From NCBI RefSeq assembly GCF_026745355.1, contig NC_079202.1:5969629-6033628 (forward strand): 64,000 bases of DNA. Direction: 5' to 3'. Numbering within the stretch: position 1 is the stretch's first letter; each line of letters starts with the position of its first letter. Made by a program: the position numbers and the translations under genes. A model generated the notes under the pieces. The model was not told where the DNA came from. It was given only the letters and a program-made list of their open reading frames with translations, and made no database searches. Positions 22,915 to 33,591 of this stretch are shown here, one piece after another. The stretch is from Beta vulgaris subsp. vulgaris. Taxonomy: Eukaryota; Streptophyta; Magnoliopsida; Caryophyllales; Amaranthaceae.

Positions 22915-23967
22915 ACTAGCATTTTAAAAACGCGATGCATGCGACGATAATTTTCAAGTTGTGATATTTCGTAATGTCGAGTAGTTAGTTTTACATAAAC
23001 GCAATACATGCAGCGACAACTCATTATAGTAGTTTAAGCTGACAATTTTTTCATTAAAATTTATGTGTTTGTTCAACATATTAATAGAAGTTATTTTCAG
23101 CAAAAAAAAAGTTCGAATCAGTTCAGATAGGTTCTATAAGCTAAAATAGCACTATATGCACGAGATGCATGTGACAGTAGATTAATATTAATAGTAACAT
23201 AAAAAAGTGTTAATAAACTAACTTAAGAGTGTAATATATATGTTGAATATTGATGAACGTTATGATCTTTTATTTGCATTTCTCTAGTGTAAAGAGTAAT
23301 GTTTTCCAGAAAGGACTATGTCGAGGTAGGACATTATATTTCATCTTAATATTTGGTAGATAATTCAACAACTCTCCTTTGAAACATTATCTATGATATG
23401 TTTTTTTTTATTTAAATACATATACTCTATAGACGTATTTTTTAATGAGTAGTAGTAGTTCAATTTAATTTCACTGGATAATTGAGATTTTTAGGCATAA
23501 TATGGCGAATAGTGCTTCAATAAAAAAATTATAAATTGATATTATATCATAATGTATGTTTATCTCTTTAATTATTTATTATCCTAACAGATTGTGAACC
23601 CAAAAAAGTAAATAAATGAAATATTTTGTAAAGTTTCTTAATTATTTTATGATTTGTTAATGCATGTTATTTGAAATTTCTATTCCAACCGAGAGTTTAG
23701 ATAATAATAATCTCTATAAATCTTTGCTTTTATAATTGTTTAAAAATTGATTTTAGTCACCAGTTTATATTTTCAATTGTGAGGTTCTTCTTTTTCCACA
23801 TATTGATATAATTCTTTTTGGTAAAGTAACTTTCTTCATTACCCATATTCGTAAATGAGGAAAGAATTACGAAAAAATCTTTTCATTATTATTTTGTGAG
23901 ATTGAGGGTATATAAGTCTTTTCAAGAGGGGACATCATAGCTCCCCCCTTGGCTTATGTAATAGAGA
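22915..23967 (-). mobile_element. Non-autonomous Helitron (copy B)
   Basis: On the minus strand it starts TCTCTATTACATAAGCC, followed by AAGGGGGGAGCTATGATG, and ends with CGTCGCATGCATCGCG, then TGCTAGT. Both termini match copy A at 12864-13267. The interior is AT-rich without genes and has two further degenerate copies of the CGCGATGCATGCGACG palindrome (near 23000 and 23160). The 5' flank shows the expected A; the 3' flank base is not the expected T, perhaps a mutation. Length 1053 bp. Confidence 0.72.
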
Positions 23968-23986
23968 TTTTCACACTAGTGGAAAA

Positions 23987-24205
23987 ATGAAGAAGGGCTG
24001 CGCTAAAAATGGCCTGTAAGGCTACGCTTTTTGACAGCAGTCGTTTCAATAGCAGCCCTTCACTTTTCAAGTAGGGCTGCGCTAGTAAAGCGCAGCCTAA
24101 AAAGCGCAGCCCTTCAAGCTTAGAAGGGCTGCGCTTCTTAGTAAAAAGCGCAGCCCTTCTAAGCTTAAAAGGTTGCACTTTTAGTAAAAAAACACAGCCC
24201 TTTTG
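23987..24205. repeat. CACTA left subterminal repeats
   Basis: About eight copies of GAAGGGCTGCGCT or its complement AGCGCAGCCCTTC in both orientations. In CACTA elements such repeats are the transposase binding sites. Confidence 0.88.
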
Positions 24206-24390
24206 ACCCAAAAAAAAAATAAATTTTTTTTTTTGCATTTTTTATATAGAGAAATATTACTAAAACAACATAAAATTGACATTAAACATCAAATACAAAC
24301 ACAATTCATTATCCACCATCACCATTTGCGCAAAAATTGACATAAACATCAAAATAAAACAGAAAAATACAACAAAAAACAAAAAGTAAT

Positions 24391-24694
24391 TGTTTCGGGT
24401 AAAAACTTGTATTAGGTGGGAATGATCGAGATTAGGGTTGATGAAGGTTCGCTTGCTCGGAGACCTGCACAAAGCGAAGCTTAGACTACCCCGGGGGTGG
24501 ATCCGGGATCGCCCCTCCGACGATCAAGTCAGTAAGTGTATTAATTAATGGTTGCCAAGTGTGCTGTCAAGGATTGCGTACCTCAATAAATGGGGATCTG
24601 TCCTGCATTTATAGGCGTTGAAAAGTGTGAGGAAATTCCCTGCCATGTAGGCACGTAATTCATGGCTGGTGGGCCCCACTGGGAGGCTTCCATG
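24391..24694 (-). repeat. 3' LTR of Tat element, lacking about 54 bp
   Basis: It aligns base for base with 30728-31031. The outermost 54 bp of the other LTR (its U3 start) has no counterpart here, so this LTR is truncated on its inner side. Confidence 0.85.
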
Positions 24695-24727
24695 CATGGT
24701 GGGGCCTCGGTCGCCATCGTGTGTTTC

Positions 24728-25400
24728 GCGGAACCCAATGAGCCCTAGGCAACTTCAGCGGTCTCAGGGACCTCATTCGAGATCGCGCAGGGGCCGTTGA
24801 GCCAGGTTAACTCGAGAGACGTCCAAGACTTCGCTTCGAGATTGTTTGGGGGCCGTCGAGCCCCAAGCAACTCGAGGAGGTTCAGGGTTCTCGCTCGAGG
24901 TTGCTCCAGGGGCCAATGAGCCCCAGGCAACTCGAGGGACCTTAAGGACTTCGCTCAAGGTTACGTGAGGTTGATAAGCCCCAGGCAACTCGAGGAGGTT
25001 CAGGGTTCTCACTCGAGGTTACTCCAGGGGCCAATGAGCCCCAGGCAACTCGAGGGACCTTAAGGACTTCCCTCGAGGTTCCTTGGGAACTTAGTAAGCC
25101 CTAGGCAACTCGAGGAGGCTCAAGGTTCTTACCCGAGGTTGCTTCAAGGGCCAATGAGCCCTAAGCAACTCGGGGGACCTTGGAGACTTCACTCGAGGTT
25201 GCTTTTGGGCCGATTAGCCTCAAGCAACTCGAGGGGGTTCAGAGACTTCGTTCGAAGCTATCGACCGGGTTTGTATAACTTGAAGGAGTTCTGAGTCTTC
25301 ACTCGTGATTGTGGGGCTGATGAGCCTCGGACAACACTGAGGAAGTAGCCTCGCTCGAGATTACCCAAGCGTCCCTGGTTCACTCGAGGGGTATGACGCC
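24728..25400. repeat. Minisatellite with about 60-bp units in 120-bp dimers
   Basis: Nine or so units each contain AGGCAACTCGAGG and CTCGAGGTT words. Two unit types alternate, one with GGGACCTTAAGGACTTC and one with GAGGTTCAGGGTTCTC, giving a 120-bp higher-order period. The array lies between the 3' LTR and the antisense gene promoter. Confidence 0.85.
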
Positions 25401-25726
25401 TTGGCGCTTTACGGGCGTCAATCTCGATGATGAAGCCATTCGAGATATCCCTCACTCGATCAGGGTGAGGTGCTAAAGGGTAGGGCTTTGGCCTCCGTCT
25501 GGGCGCGACTGGCCCAGGGAGTTAGAGCTCCGGCGGATGGGTTTTGAGAGACCCCGAACGTGCTTACGTTGGATCGAGCTAGGTTCATAACCAAGCTTCG
25601 GAGGAACTGGGTGGTGTAGGTCCAGGATGCTTAGCACTCTCTTGGGCTTTTGGGGAGGCCCATTGACGTGGCGTCTTGAGGTGGTCTGGAGTCTGTCGGA
25701 AGGTAAACCGTCCTTTTCAGGCGGTC

Positions 25727-25734
25727 TATATAAG
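25727..25734 (+). promoter_or_regulatory. TATA box of the antisense gene
   Basis: TATATAAG lies about 190 bp upstream of the ATG at 25923, with a pyrimidine-rich leader between. A possible extra 5' UTR donor (AAG|GTACGA) occurs near 25888. Confidence 0.6.
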
Positions 25735-25922
25735 TGAAGATAGGTACTTTGATTTTTGTCTCATTTGCGTTGCGCTGATCCTTTTGAGAATCTTGCCTTC
25801 TTTCTTTCTTTACGATCTCGAGAGCCCTGAAGATCGATAGCCTTTCCTCGTGGTGCGGACGGATTTTGAGGGTGTGTCTTTAAACAAGGTACGATCTCTT
25901 TCTTTTTCTTTTTATTGCCCTT

Positions 25923-28336
25923 ATGGACCGCTCTTCATGGAGTCCCCCATCGATGGACCTGGGGAGAGCTTCTTCCAGCTCGGGGACCCCTCCTCCCCTC
26001 CTAGAACCTTTGTTCGACGGGGTATTCATCGGGGGGGTCCCTATGGTGTCCGTGGCTTTCGAGTGCATGGGCCCCGCTCATACCCTTGACGCCCTACCAT
26101 ACTCGAGTGACGGGTTATCCGTGCTCTCTGGTGGGGAGGGGGAGCTAGATAATCCTCCCCACCTTGTTACAATTGCTCGATCCCGAGCCGTTAGGAGTTA
26201 CTTAGATGATCTCCTCGATAACCAGGTTGTTCGAGTGATGGAAGAGAGTAACGAGAGTAATTCCCTTACGCGAGCACAGTGGTAGGAGCGAGGAGGACAA
26301 CCTGCCCAGGGAATAGCCCGCTTCCACAATCGAGGGCCGTTTATGGACTTTTTGTCGGATAACCTACGCTTTCTCGAAAGCTCATACTTCATCAGACACC
26401 CCTATGCTCTTTATATCCCGGAGCCTGTAGAGACGGTCTGCACTCCTCCCACGGGTTGTATAGCGGTGTACAAAGCCCACCTCGAGGTGGGGCTGAGGTT
26501 TCCTATAGATCCCTTTATAATCGAGGTACTGGATTCTTATGGGCTGGCCTTGTGCCAACTGATGCCCAACAATGTGGGCTCGATGGTTGGTTTCCTAGCT
26601 ATCTGCAAAATGATGGGTACCCAGCCTTCCTTGGTACTATGGAGGAATATGATGAAATTGGTCGTCATGTCCCCTCGCTCGAATGGAGAGGGCTGGTGGA
26701 GCTTCCAAGTCCGTTTTCCCTACAAAGTTGTGGGTATTATGCCATCGAATCAGCAGCACTTTCGTACTGAGTAGTTTTTGTACATATATCGAGCTGAGCC
26801 GTGGGATTTCCCAGTGGTTCCTTTGGTTGAGGGCCACAATCTGTGGATGAACAGGTCAGTGCCTCCCATGTCGAAGGAGGAGGCTCGGGTAGCCATTTAT
26901 TGCTAGTGTCTTACCATCCTCGATAGGGTGGACAAGAAACAGGTGCCTCAGTATTATTGGAACCCTGCTGTGGATGACTTAAGCAATGAGCACTTCTTGT
27001 CGACAATGGGGTTAAGCCCGGCCTATCCTCCGGGTAGGGACTTTGTATGCTTAAGGCCCTCGACCTGCCTGTGTTTTAATGTACTAATCGCTTACCTTTG
27101 TCTTTGGCAGTCATAGCTCGCCAAGAACTTGACGAGGAGATGCAGAAGCGCCTAACCGCCAACCAACGGGTTCAAGGGCAGCTTAAGATGAAGCTGTCGA
27201 AAGGCGAGATTAAAGTCCCCCGGGCCCCAAAGGTAACCTTTACTGGAGTTAAGATGCAGCTTAAGATGCAGAAGCTATCTTGTTTAGTATGCTTGCTTTG
27301 TCTCACTCTTCCTTTTTTTAGGATCCTTCGAAGAGGTTGAAGGTCCGCCCTCCAACGAGGTCTGCCATTATCGCGCCTCGAGAGGAGGCCGAGAGAAGAG
27401 TTGTTGAGGTAGAGTTCGCCCCTCGAGCTGCGAGGGAGGTTTCGAGGTCCAAGGGTAAATTGGCTGCGACCTCGGAGACTGGAGACTCCTTGGCTCAAGG
27501 GGAAGTACCTCCCCTTGCTAAGAAGAGAAAGGTGGTGGAGGCCGAAGAGGACCTTCGTGACTTCACTCAGAAGTCGACCCTTGAGAAGGCCGACCTCTTT
27601 GACTCGTTGGCCAAGAGGCTTGTTTCAAGGCCCGATTTGACGCTGATTCGGGGTCTGTCGGAGGAGGAGGAAGTCGAGCAGCTTCACTCGTCCTGGGTTG
27701 ATGTAAGTTGGAATTTCTCCTGGGCCTAGTCTTTATTCTTCTGGTCCTTATCCTTACTTTTCTAACTTGGTTTGTTTCTTTCAGCAATCGATTCGTATGT
27801 CGGTAATGAGTCATCGATACACCGCCGGCCATCGCAAGCTTCAAGAGGGTCTGAAGGAGAAGACGAGGCTGTGCGAGGAGCAAGCTAAGGAGATCGAGGC
27901 CTTAAACAAGACGCTCGAGGATGAGAGGGCCGCTTGGGCTGTTGAGAAAACCACCCTTGAGAACAGGGTCAAGGACTTAACGAGCCAAAGGAACAGTGTC
28001 CAGCGTAAACGGGACGAGATAATCGAGGAATGGAAAAACTCGCGGTCTGGTCTCGAATTTGCGGCGGACATGGGTCTGGAAGCATCCGAAGTGGCCACTC
28101 GGGAGGCGGTCGAGAGGCTCGAGGCTGCCTTTAGGAAGGTGTATCCTCGAGCTAGCTGGTCTCCGGTCGAGGCGGAGTACAACATATCCGTTCACGAGGC
28201 CTTTCACGAGGGTCAGGAGACCAGCCCTGTGCTCGAAGTGAACGATGCTGCCAACGCTGCTGAGGTCCTGGGTGAGGAGCCCCAACGCTCTTCCTCTTTC
28301 GAGTGGGTCCCTCCGTCTTGCTTTTCAGGCTATTGA
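25923..28336 (+). pseudogene. Four-exon antisense gene: Transposase_28-like protein with coiled coil
   Basis: Predicted exons are 25923-27033, 27111-27232, 27322-27702 and 27785-28336. All introns are short (77-89 bp), have GT-AG ends and keep the frame, giving about 720 codons. Exon 1 encodes a region with VGLRFPIDPF, then MVGFLAICKMMG (near 26490-26615), resembling the Pfam 'putative gypsy type transposon' family (Transposase_28). Its function is unknown. Exon 3 is rich in basic and acidic residues with a KKRK-type nuclear signal. Exon 4 holds a long heptad-rich coiled coil (about 27830-28035). Exon 1 has three in-frame TAG codons (26283, 26772, 26904) and no frameshift. It is transcribed opposite to gag and ends at the gag-protease junction. 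Confidence 0.8.
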
Positions 28337-30691
28337 CATAGCACTCGCGAGCAGACTTCTGATCGCCAAATAATTGAGCGGCTTTCCCGTCGTCCCCTTC
28401 GAACTGCAAAAGTAATTGATACGTTGATATGGCTGCTTTTACTTTGTTGAGGGTAGGTCGTCCAATGATCACATTATAAGGGAGGCTGGTGTCGACCACG
28501 ACATTTCGGCCTGCCTTCTTTTCCCCCATCCGGGTCGGTAGCTTGACCGAGCCTAGCGGATGAACTGATTGACCTCCAAAACCCACCAGCGGCTGATCGA
28601 TGGGGCTAAGGTCTTTTTCGTCGTATTTCACCTTCCTCAAACAATCCATAGTGATAATATCTGCAGAACTTCCACTGTCAATCAAAACACGGCCTACCCG
28701 AAGGTTGGCAATCTTCATCTCGACAACCAGCGGGTCATCATGCGGGGTTTGTATTGGTCGGTGACTGTCCTTGAAGGTCATGGTCGGGCATGTGGCAGTA
28801 GAATTTACATCACTTCCGTGTTTCAGGGTGTAGAGGTGTTTCTTGCGAGAGCGACTGGCTAAGCCTCCTGAAGCGAATCCACCTGCGATGACATTGATGT
28901 ATCCTGCGGTCTCATCGCTTCGAGTTTGTTTTTCCGGACGGGGCTCGACTTTGTTTTCCTTGGGGTCTTTCAGATACCGATTCAGCTTTCCTTCGTCAGC
29001 CAACTTGTCCAAGGCTCTTTTGAGCTCTCGACACTCTCTCGTGGTGTGGCCACAGTCATGATGGAATTCACACCAGAGTTTCTTGTCTCGCTTATTGACA
29101 GATGTTCGAATTGGATGAGGCTTTGGCAAGGGGTACTTCCCTTTGATGTCTAGGTAGATTTCTCTTTGGTTCAGGTTGTATCGAGGGTCGTTCCAATGAT
29201 TCTCCAACCGAGGCTTCTTTCTTTTTCTTTTCAGGGGATCCCTGGGATTGTCTGCCGGGTGTATTCATGCTTTCTTTTCCCGGAGCTTGGCTCCTCATGA
29301 GTTTTGCAGATATCGGAGGCTTGTATAAATTTCTGGGCCAGGTTCATGGCTTCTGAGAACGAAGAGGCTTCACTCTCGGCCAGCTTCAGTTTGAACCTAC
29401 TCGAAGGGTATAGTCCCGACATAAGAGCGGTGAAGGCCACGCTATCCTGTAGGTCATACCTTGAGGGACTCCGCGTTGAACCTCTTGATGTACTCTGCTA
29501 AGTCCTCCTCCCTCCGTTGTCTGATCGACATGAGATGAATGCTAATTTTCCGATGCCTCCTTCCTGCGATGAAGTTCTGCTTGAACACCATTTTGAGGGC
29601 GGTGAAGCTCGATATACTCCCGTAAGGCAGCTCGGTGAACCAAGTTAAAGCCAGGCCTTTCAGGTGGTGGGAAAGAATTGCACCATGCGCCTCACTGCTG
29701 GTCTGACGAGCCTCATTTGTGCCTTGAAGGCGGCTAATGGTCGATGGGTCAGTTGTCCCGTCATAATGGTCAATCGGGGGAACCTTGACCTTTCGAGGGG
29801 TAAACGCTCTCATAATATTCTCGTTGAATGGTGTGGTGGATCCCAGGTTCCCCATTTGAAGACTTGATCCATGACTGGACTCGGAGCTCGACGACCGTTG
29901 CCTATGGCCCCATCGACGCCGAGGCTCTTTCTCTTGTCGAGGCTCATGTTCTTGAGGTTCCTTTCCATGTTTCTCTTGCTCTCGAGGCTCTTTCTCTCGC
30001 GGTTCCCTCTCTCGAGGTTCCCTCTCTCGAGGTTCCCTCTCTCGAGGTTCCCTCTGCTCCCGGTTAGGGTGGGGGTTGGCGTCCTTTGCCTTGGACTGAC
30101 CACTTTTTTCATTTAAGATGTCCCTGGCGTCGCGGTTGTCGTTCCTCCTGTAACGTTCGCTGATGACATGTCGGGCATCCCCTTTCCGGGGGCGGCCTGA
30201 GCTGCCCGTCGAGACACCCGTGATGATCCCGGGGGATCGAGGGCAATGACCTGTGGCTGATCTTGATTGTCCGCTTGATGACCTGTGATTGGTCGAGGTC
30301 GTGGAGGTGGAGGATTCCTGTTCGAAGTTCCTTCTCCTCCTACCTGGAAATTGAGCATCAGGGCTCGGACGCCACGTTTGAAGTTGTCGCTGAGACGATC
30401 AGCTAGTTGCTGAAGGTCCTGCTGGGTGACCGGATGAGGACTGGTGTGCTCGAGGAGTTGAGGACCCCCTGGAGTTGGAGCAGTCCTATCTCGAGGTATC
30501 CTAAGATTCACAGCACTCGCCGCCTCTCGAGGGTTGATTTCCTCGAGGACATGCTGATTTCGAGCCGAGAGCATGGGAGCGAGACGGGGGTCTCATGCCG
30601 TCTCGTCCGCCACTTCAGGATATGGCGCTCTCGAGCGGTTAGAGGGAGCGGGAGCCCTCTGCCTCCTTTGGTTTCTCCGAGTGATGGCCAT
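28310..30691 (-). pseudogene. Tat-type gag and aspartic protease
   Basis: The start is the ATG at 30691, 17 bp after the primer site, with an in-frame TGA soon after. Further down are a proline-rich N-terminal part, a run of 15-bp repeats, and the retrotransposon gag domain (DHYDGTTDPS near 29755-29785, WFTELPYGSISSFTAL near 29605-29655). A cysteine/histidine motif (WCEFHHDCGHTTREC) follows near 29030-29075. The protease has VLIDSGSSADII near 28645-28690 and IIGRPTLNKVKAAIST near 28430-28480. The last family-like residues, near QKSARECYVNSLK, fall at about 28325-28365. Several frame changes are present. RT should follow but is missing. Confidence 0.88.
29986..30057. repeat. 15-bp tandem repeat inside gag
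   Basis: Five copies of GAGGTTCCCTCTCTC-like units (the first and last imperfect). The period is a multiple of three, so it adds a five-residue repeat to gag without changing frame. Confidence 0.85.
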
Positions 30692-30707
30692 GACTTTTAG
30701 TTTGATT

Positions 30708-30724
30708 CCCCACAGACGGCGCCA
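30708..30724 (-). other. Primer-binding site of Tat element
   Basis: On the minus strand it reads TGGCGCCGTCTGTGGGG, three bases after the 5' LTR. TGGCGCC sites are characteristic of the Tat/Athila branch of plant Ty3/gypsy elements. Confidence 0.85.
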
Positions 30725-30727
30725 ACC

Positions 30728-31085
30728 TGTTTCGGGTAAAAACTTGTATTAGGTGGGAATGATCGGGATTAGGGTTGATGAAGGCCCGCTTGCTCGGAGA
30801 CCTGCACAAAGCGAAGCTTAGACTACCCCGGGGGTGGATCCGGGATCGCCCCTCCGACGATCAAGTTAGTAAGTGTATTAATTAATGGTTGCCAAGTGTG
30901 CTGTCTAGGATTGCGTACCTCAATAAATGGGGATCTGTCCTGCATTTATAGGCGTTGAAAAGTGTGAGGAAATTCCCTGCCATGTAGGCACAGAATTCAA
31001 GGCTGGTGGGCCCCACTGGGAGGCTTCCATGCTGGAGGGGAGGATTTAGGCATGATTACTGAGGGCCCACGTTTGGGCCCAAACA
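30728..31085 (-). repeat. 5' LTR of Tat element (358 bp)
   Basis: On the minus strand it starts TGTTTGGGCCCAAACG and ends ACCCGAAACA. GGGCCC words near its outer end form a small inverted repeat. It directly adjoins the GTAAT target duplication. Confidence 0.92.
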
Positions 31086-32261
31086 GTAATAATTGCAGCA
31101 AAATATTCAACAAAATCACCAAAATGAAAAATATCCCAAAAAACTATAAAAGAATTACAAAAAATTACATAGTAACTACACAAAAAAAATTGAATACAAA
31201 CCAAAAAAACAGAAATTAATATCCTGAAAAGAAAAACCGAAAAAAATTACATCACATCTCAATAGAGAAAATGGCATAAGAACAGATGGTATTCCAGCAA
31301 GATAGCTAATTGGTTTACCATTTAACTGCGTCTAGTCGGCTGACAAAGAAAAAAGGGTTTCGTCGTCTTTTTCCCGCTTTCATCCTCCCTTCGATAATAA
31401 ATAGTCAACGCTAAATTTACAAGTATATATTCAGAAAAAAATTGTTGAAGTATGTAGGAAGATTTGGTTTATGGGATGAAATGAAATTAATGCATAAATT
31501 TGATACAAGTTAGAATACTGTTACGACTAATGTGATGAAGCGTATAATCTATATGCACGAAAAAGAAAGGAATCTGAAACTTGATGGTAGAGATTATAGA
31601 TCTGAAATTTATAATCCAAAATGGAAAATTGGCTATGGAGATTCCGTGCGGTCAGAAATTTATACGGACACGCAGGGTTCGAAATTACAAAAAACAAAAT
31701 CAGAAACGAAAAATGTAACAAAAAATAAACGAAAATGAAAAAAATGAAGAAAAAACCCTAAAATTATAGATCTGAAATTGCTGCAACGAACGACCGGAAA
31801 TAGAAAAAAAAGGAACGATAATAGAACAAAAATGAAAAAAGATGAACGAAAATAAACAAAAATGCAAAAAAAACCCCTAAAATTCTAGATCTGAAGACCA
31901 ACTCGTCGGGGTTAATTGATGGCAACGGTGGTTGTTGTTGTTGTGAGGAGACGAACGACGAGACGTTGGTTGTTGTTTTTGCGTAACCCCACTCGTCGGG
32001 GTTGATGGCGAAGGTAGATTTCTTGTTTTTAGATCCAACGAAGTGTAATTTACGGTGGTTGTTGTTGTGATTGAAGGAGGAGAGAGAAAGATGAGAGGAA
32101 GGAGGAGAGAAAACGTGAAAATCCGACGAAGTTTGAGAGAGAAGAGGGAGGGTGAGAGAGAAGGAGGGGGGCGTATGAGAGAGAAGAGAAAGAAGAGGGA
32201 GGGTGAGAGAGAAGAGAGAGAGAGAGGGGGCGTGTGAAGAGGGGGCGTAATTATTAAAAAA
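31086..32261. other. CACTA interior, non-coding
   Basis: AT-rich DNA, then a purine-rich stretch (GAGAGAGAAG words, 32080-32235). Two near-copies of ACTCGTCGGGGTT lie at about 31903 and 31991. No transposase motif is seen; the minus-strand open frame across it extends into the terminal repeats and is not convincing. Confidence 0.6.
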
Positions 32262-32535
32262 AAAGCCCATAGAAGGGCTTCGCTTTTTTAGAAAGCGCAA
32301 CCCTTCTGTAACAGTAGGGCTGCGCTTTTTTAAAAAGCGCAGCCCTTCTGTAACAGTAGGGCTGCGCTTTTTTAACAAGCGCAACCCTTCACAAAACAGG
32401 GCTGCGCTTTTCTATTAAAATGCAGCCCTATTATAACGAAGGGCTGCGTTTTATTTAAAAGCGCAGCCCTACTGTATAGAAGGGCTGCGTAGTGAAGAAA
32501 GCGCAGCCCTTCCAGCGCAGCCCTTCCTTTTTTTT
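32262..32535. repeat. CACTA right subterminal repeats
   Basis: About ten units of GAAGGGCTGCGCTTTT / AAAAGCGCAGCCCTTC in both orientations, matching the array at 23987-24205. Neighbouring opposite copies can form hairpins. Confidence 0.9.
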
Positions 32536-32547
32536 CCCCTAGTGTCA

Positions 32548-33591
32548 CTACTCTATGAGGACTAAGGGCCTTATATGGTAAGTTGATAATTTATACATTT
32601 GAAAGGTAAGTTGGTTATTGGCTAGGTTCAACAAATAAGAATGATTAGATCAAAGAAGGAATTAATCTTGGGTTGTAAGTTATATGATCACTTATTTAAT
32701 CCTAAGATAAAAGGAATAAAGTTGTGGATGTTTGATTATATATTATATGTGTTGCTTGTGTGTCATAACAAGTAATAATTGGTAAATCATGTAAAGTGAA
32801 ACTTGGAAAATAATAAACTTTAGACTGATGCACGTCTGAAGTTGGACAATCAGAAGTAGGGTTACATGGTGAGCAGGCCATGACTTTTTCTGGGAATCGG
32901 ATTGATCATCGTTCCTAGTTTTATTTAGAAGGTTCCACGATATTGTAGGTCATTTGGAATACGGAGTCGCACTCGTATTTCGTCTTCCTAGGTAAAGGCT
33001 GGTTTTTAGTAAGACAACTCGGTCCAATGACTATTCCATTAAAGTAATAAAAAGGTTGTTAAAGTTTAGTTCAATAAAAGTTATTTGCAGATTGTTATGT
33101 TGTCATTTATCCCTACTTAATATTTATTGGTATCATGTTAGAAATGTCTATTTATTATTATGTAGTACCTAGCTTTGCTGACTACGTGCTTTAATTTGTT
33201 TGTATGTGTTGATCACGGCTTTGCGTTATTGATCCTATGATGATCCATTCTTGGTAAGCAGTTTCTCTAGTGCATTGACATCTACAGGTGTGCAGATGAT
33301 GCATCACGGGGTTTCAGAAATGGAGAGTTTGTGTAACATGTTGATTATTTATTGTTTTATAGTAGATACATTATATCTAAGTTTGGTTTGGAGTTAATGT
33401 TAACATTGTTGTTTGGTTTTAAAGTTAATTTGTTATTTATTACATTTCAATTCTAAAGTTCAGTTATATGTTTTCCAGTGCAAAATTCTGAATAAGCTGT
33501 GTTATCACATGCGCGATAACGCTTTGATAATTCTTTAAGTTTTATAATTGAAAAGTATTTTTGGAAAAGAGAGAATTATTGGGGTATTACA
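32548..33591 (+). repeat. Long LTR, fragment 3 (3' end)
   Basis: It resumes after the CACTA target duplication and ends GGGGTATTACA at 33591, a typical gypsy LTR terminus. The LINE endonuclease begins at the next base. The summed fragments give an LTR of about 2.4 kb. Confidence 0.65.

Larger units (their letters stand above)
24391..31085 (-). mobile_element. Tat-lineage Ty3/gypsy derivative without RT or integrase, carrying an antisense gene
   Basis: It is flanked by a perfect GTAAT target duplication (24386-24390 and 31086-31090). On the minus strand: 5' LTR (31085-30728), a TGGCGCC-type primer site, then gag and aspartic protease down to about 28310. Where RT, RNase H and integrase should follow there is instead a four-exon gene on the opposite strand (25923-28336), its promoter, a minisatellite (24728-25400) and the 3' LTR. 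LTR identity is high (about 8 differences over 304 aligned bases by eye). The element relies on an intact relative for mobilisation. Confidence 0.9.
23974..32544. mobile_element. Non-autonomous CACTA (En/Spm) transposon carrying a nested retrotransposon
   Basis: The ends are CACTAGTGG (23974) and CCCCTAGTG (to 32544), flanked by a 3-bp TCA duplication at 23971-23973 and 32545-32547, as CACTA elements produce. Inverted arrays of AAGGGCTGCGCTTTTT units form subterminal repeats at both ends. Removing the inserted Tat element (24391-31085 plus its duplication) leaves only about 1.87 kb with no transposase gene, so it depended on an autonomous partner. It lies 6 bp from Helitron B. Confidence 0.92.

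Noticed and set aside
28569..30116. Several plus-strand open frames opposite the Tat gag
   Set aside because: They are mirror frames of a GC-rich coding region; gag homology is clearly on the minus strand.
31764..32384. 206-codon minus-strand open frame in the CACTA element
   Set aside because: Its start is translated subterminal repeat and its middle a purine-rich low-complexity run; no transposase motif.
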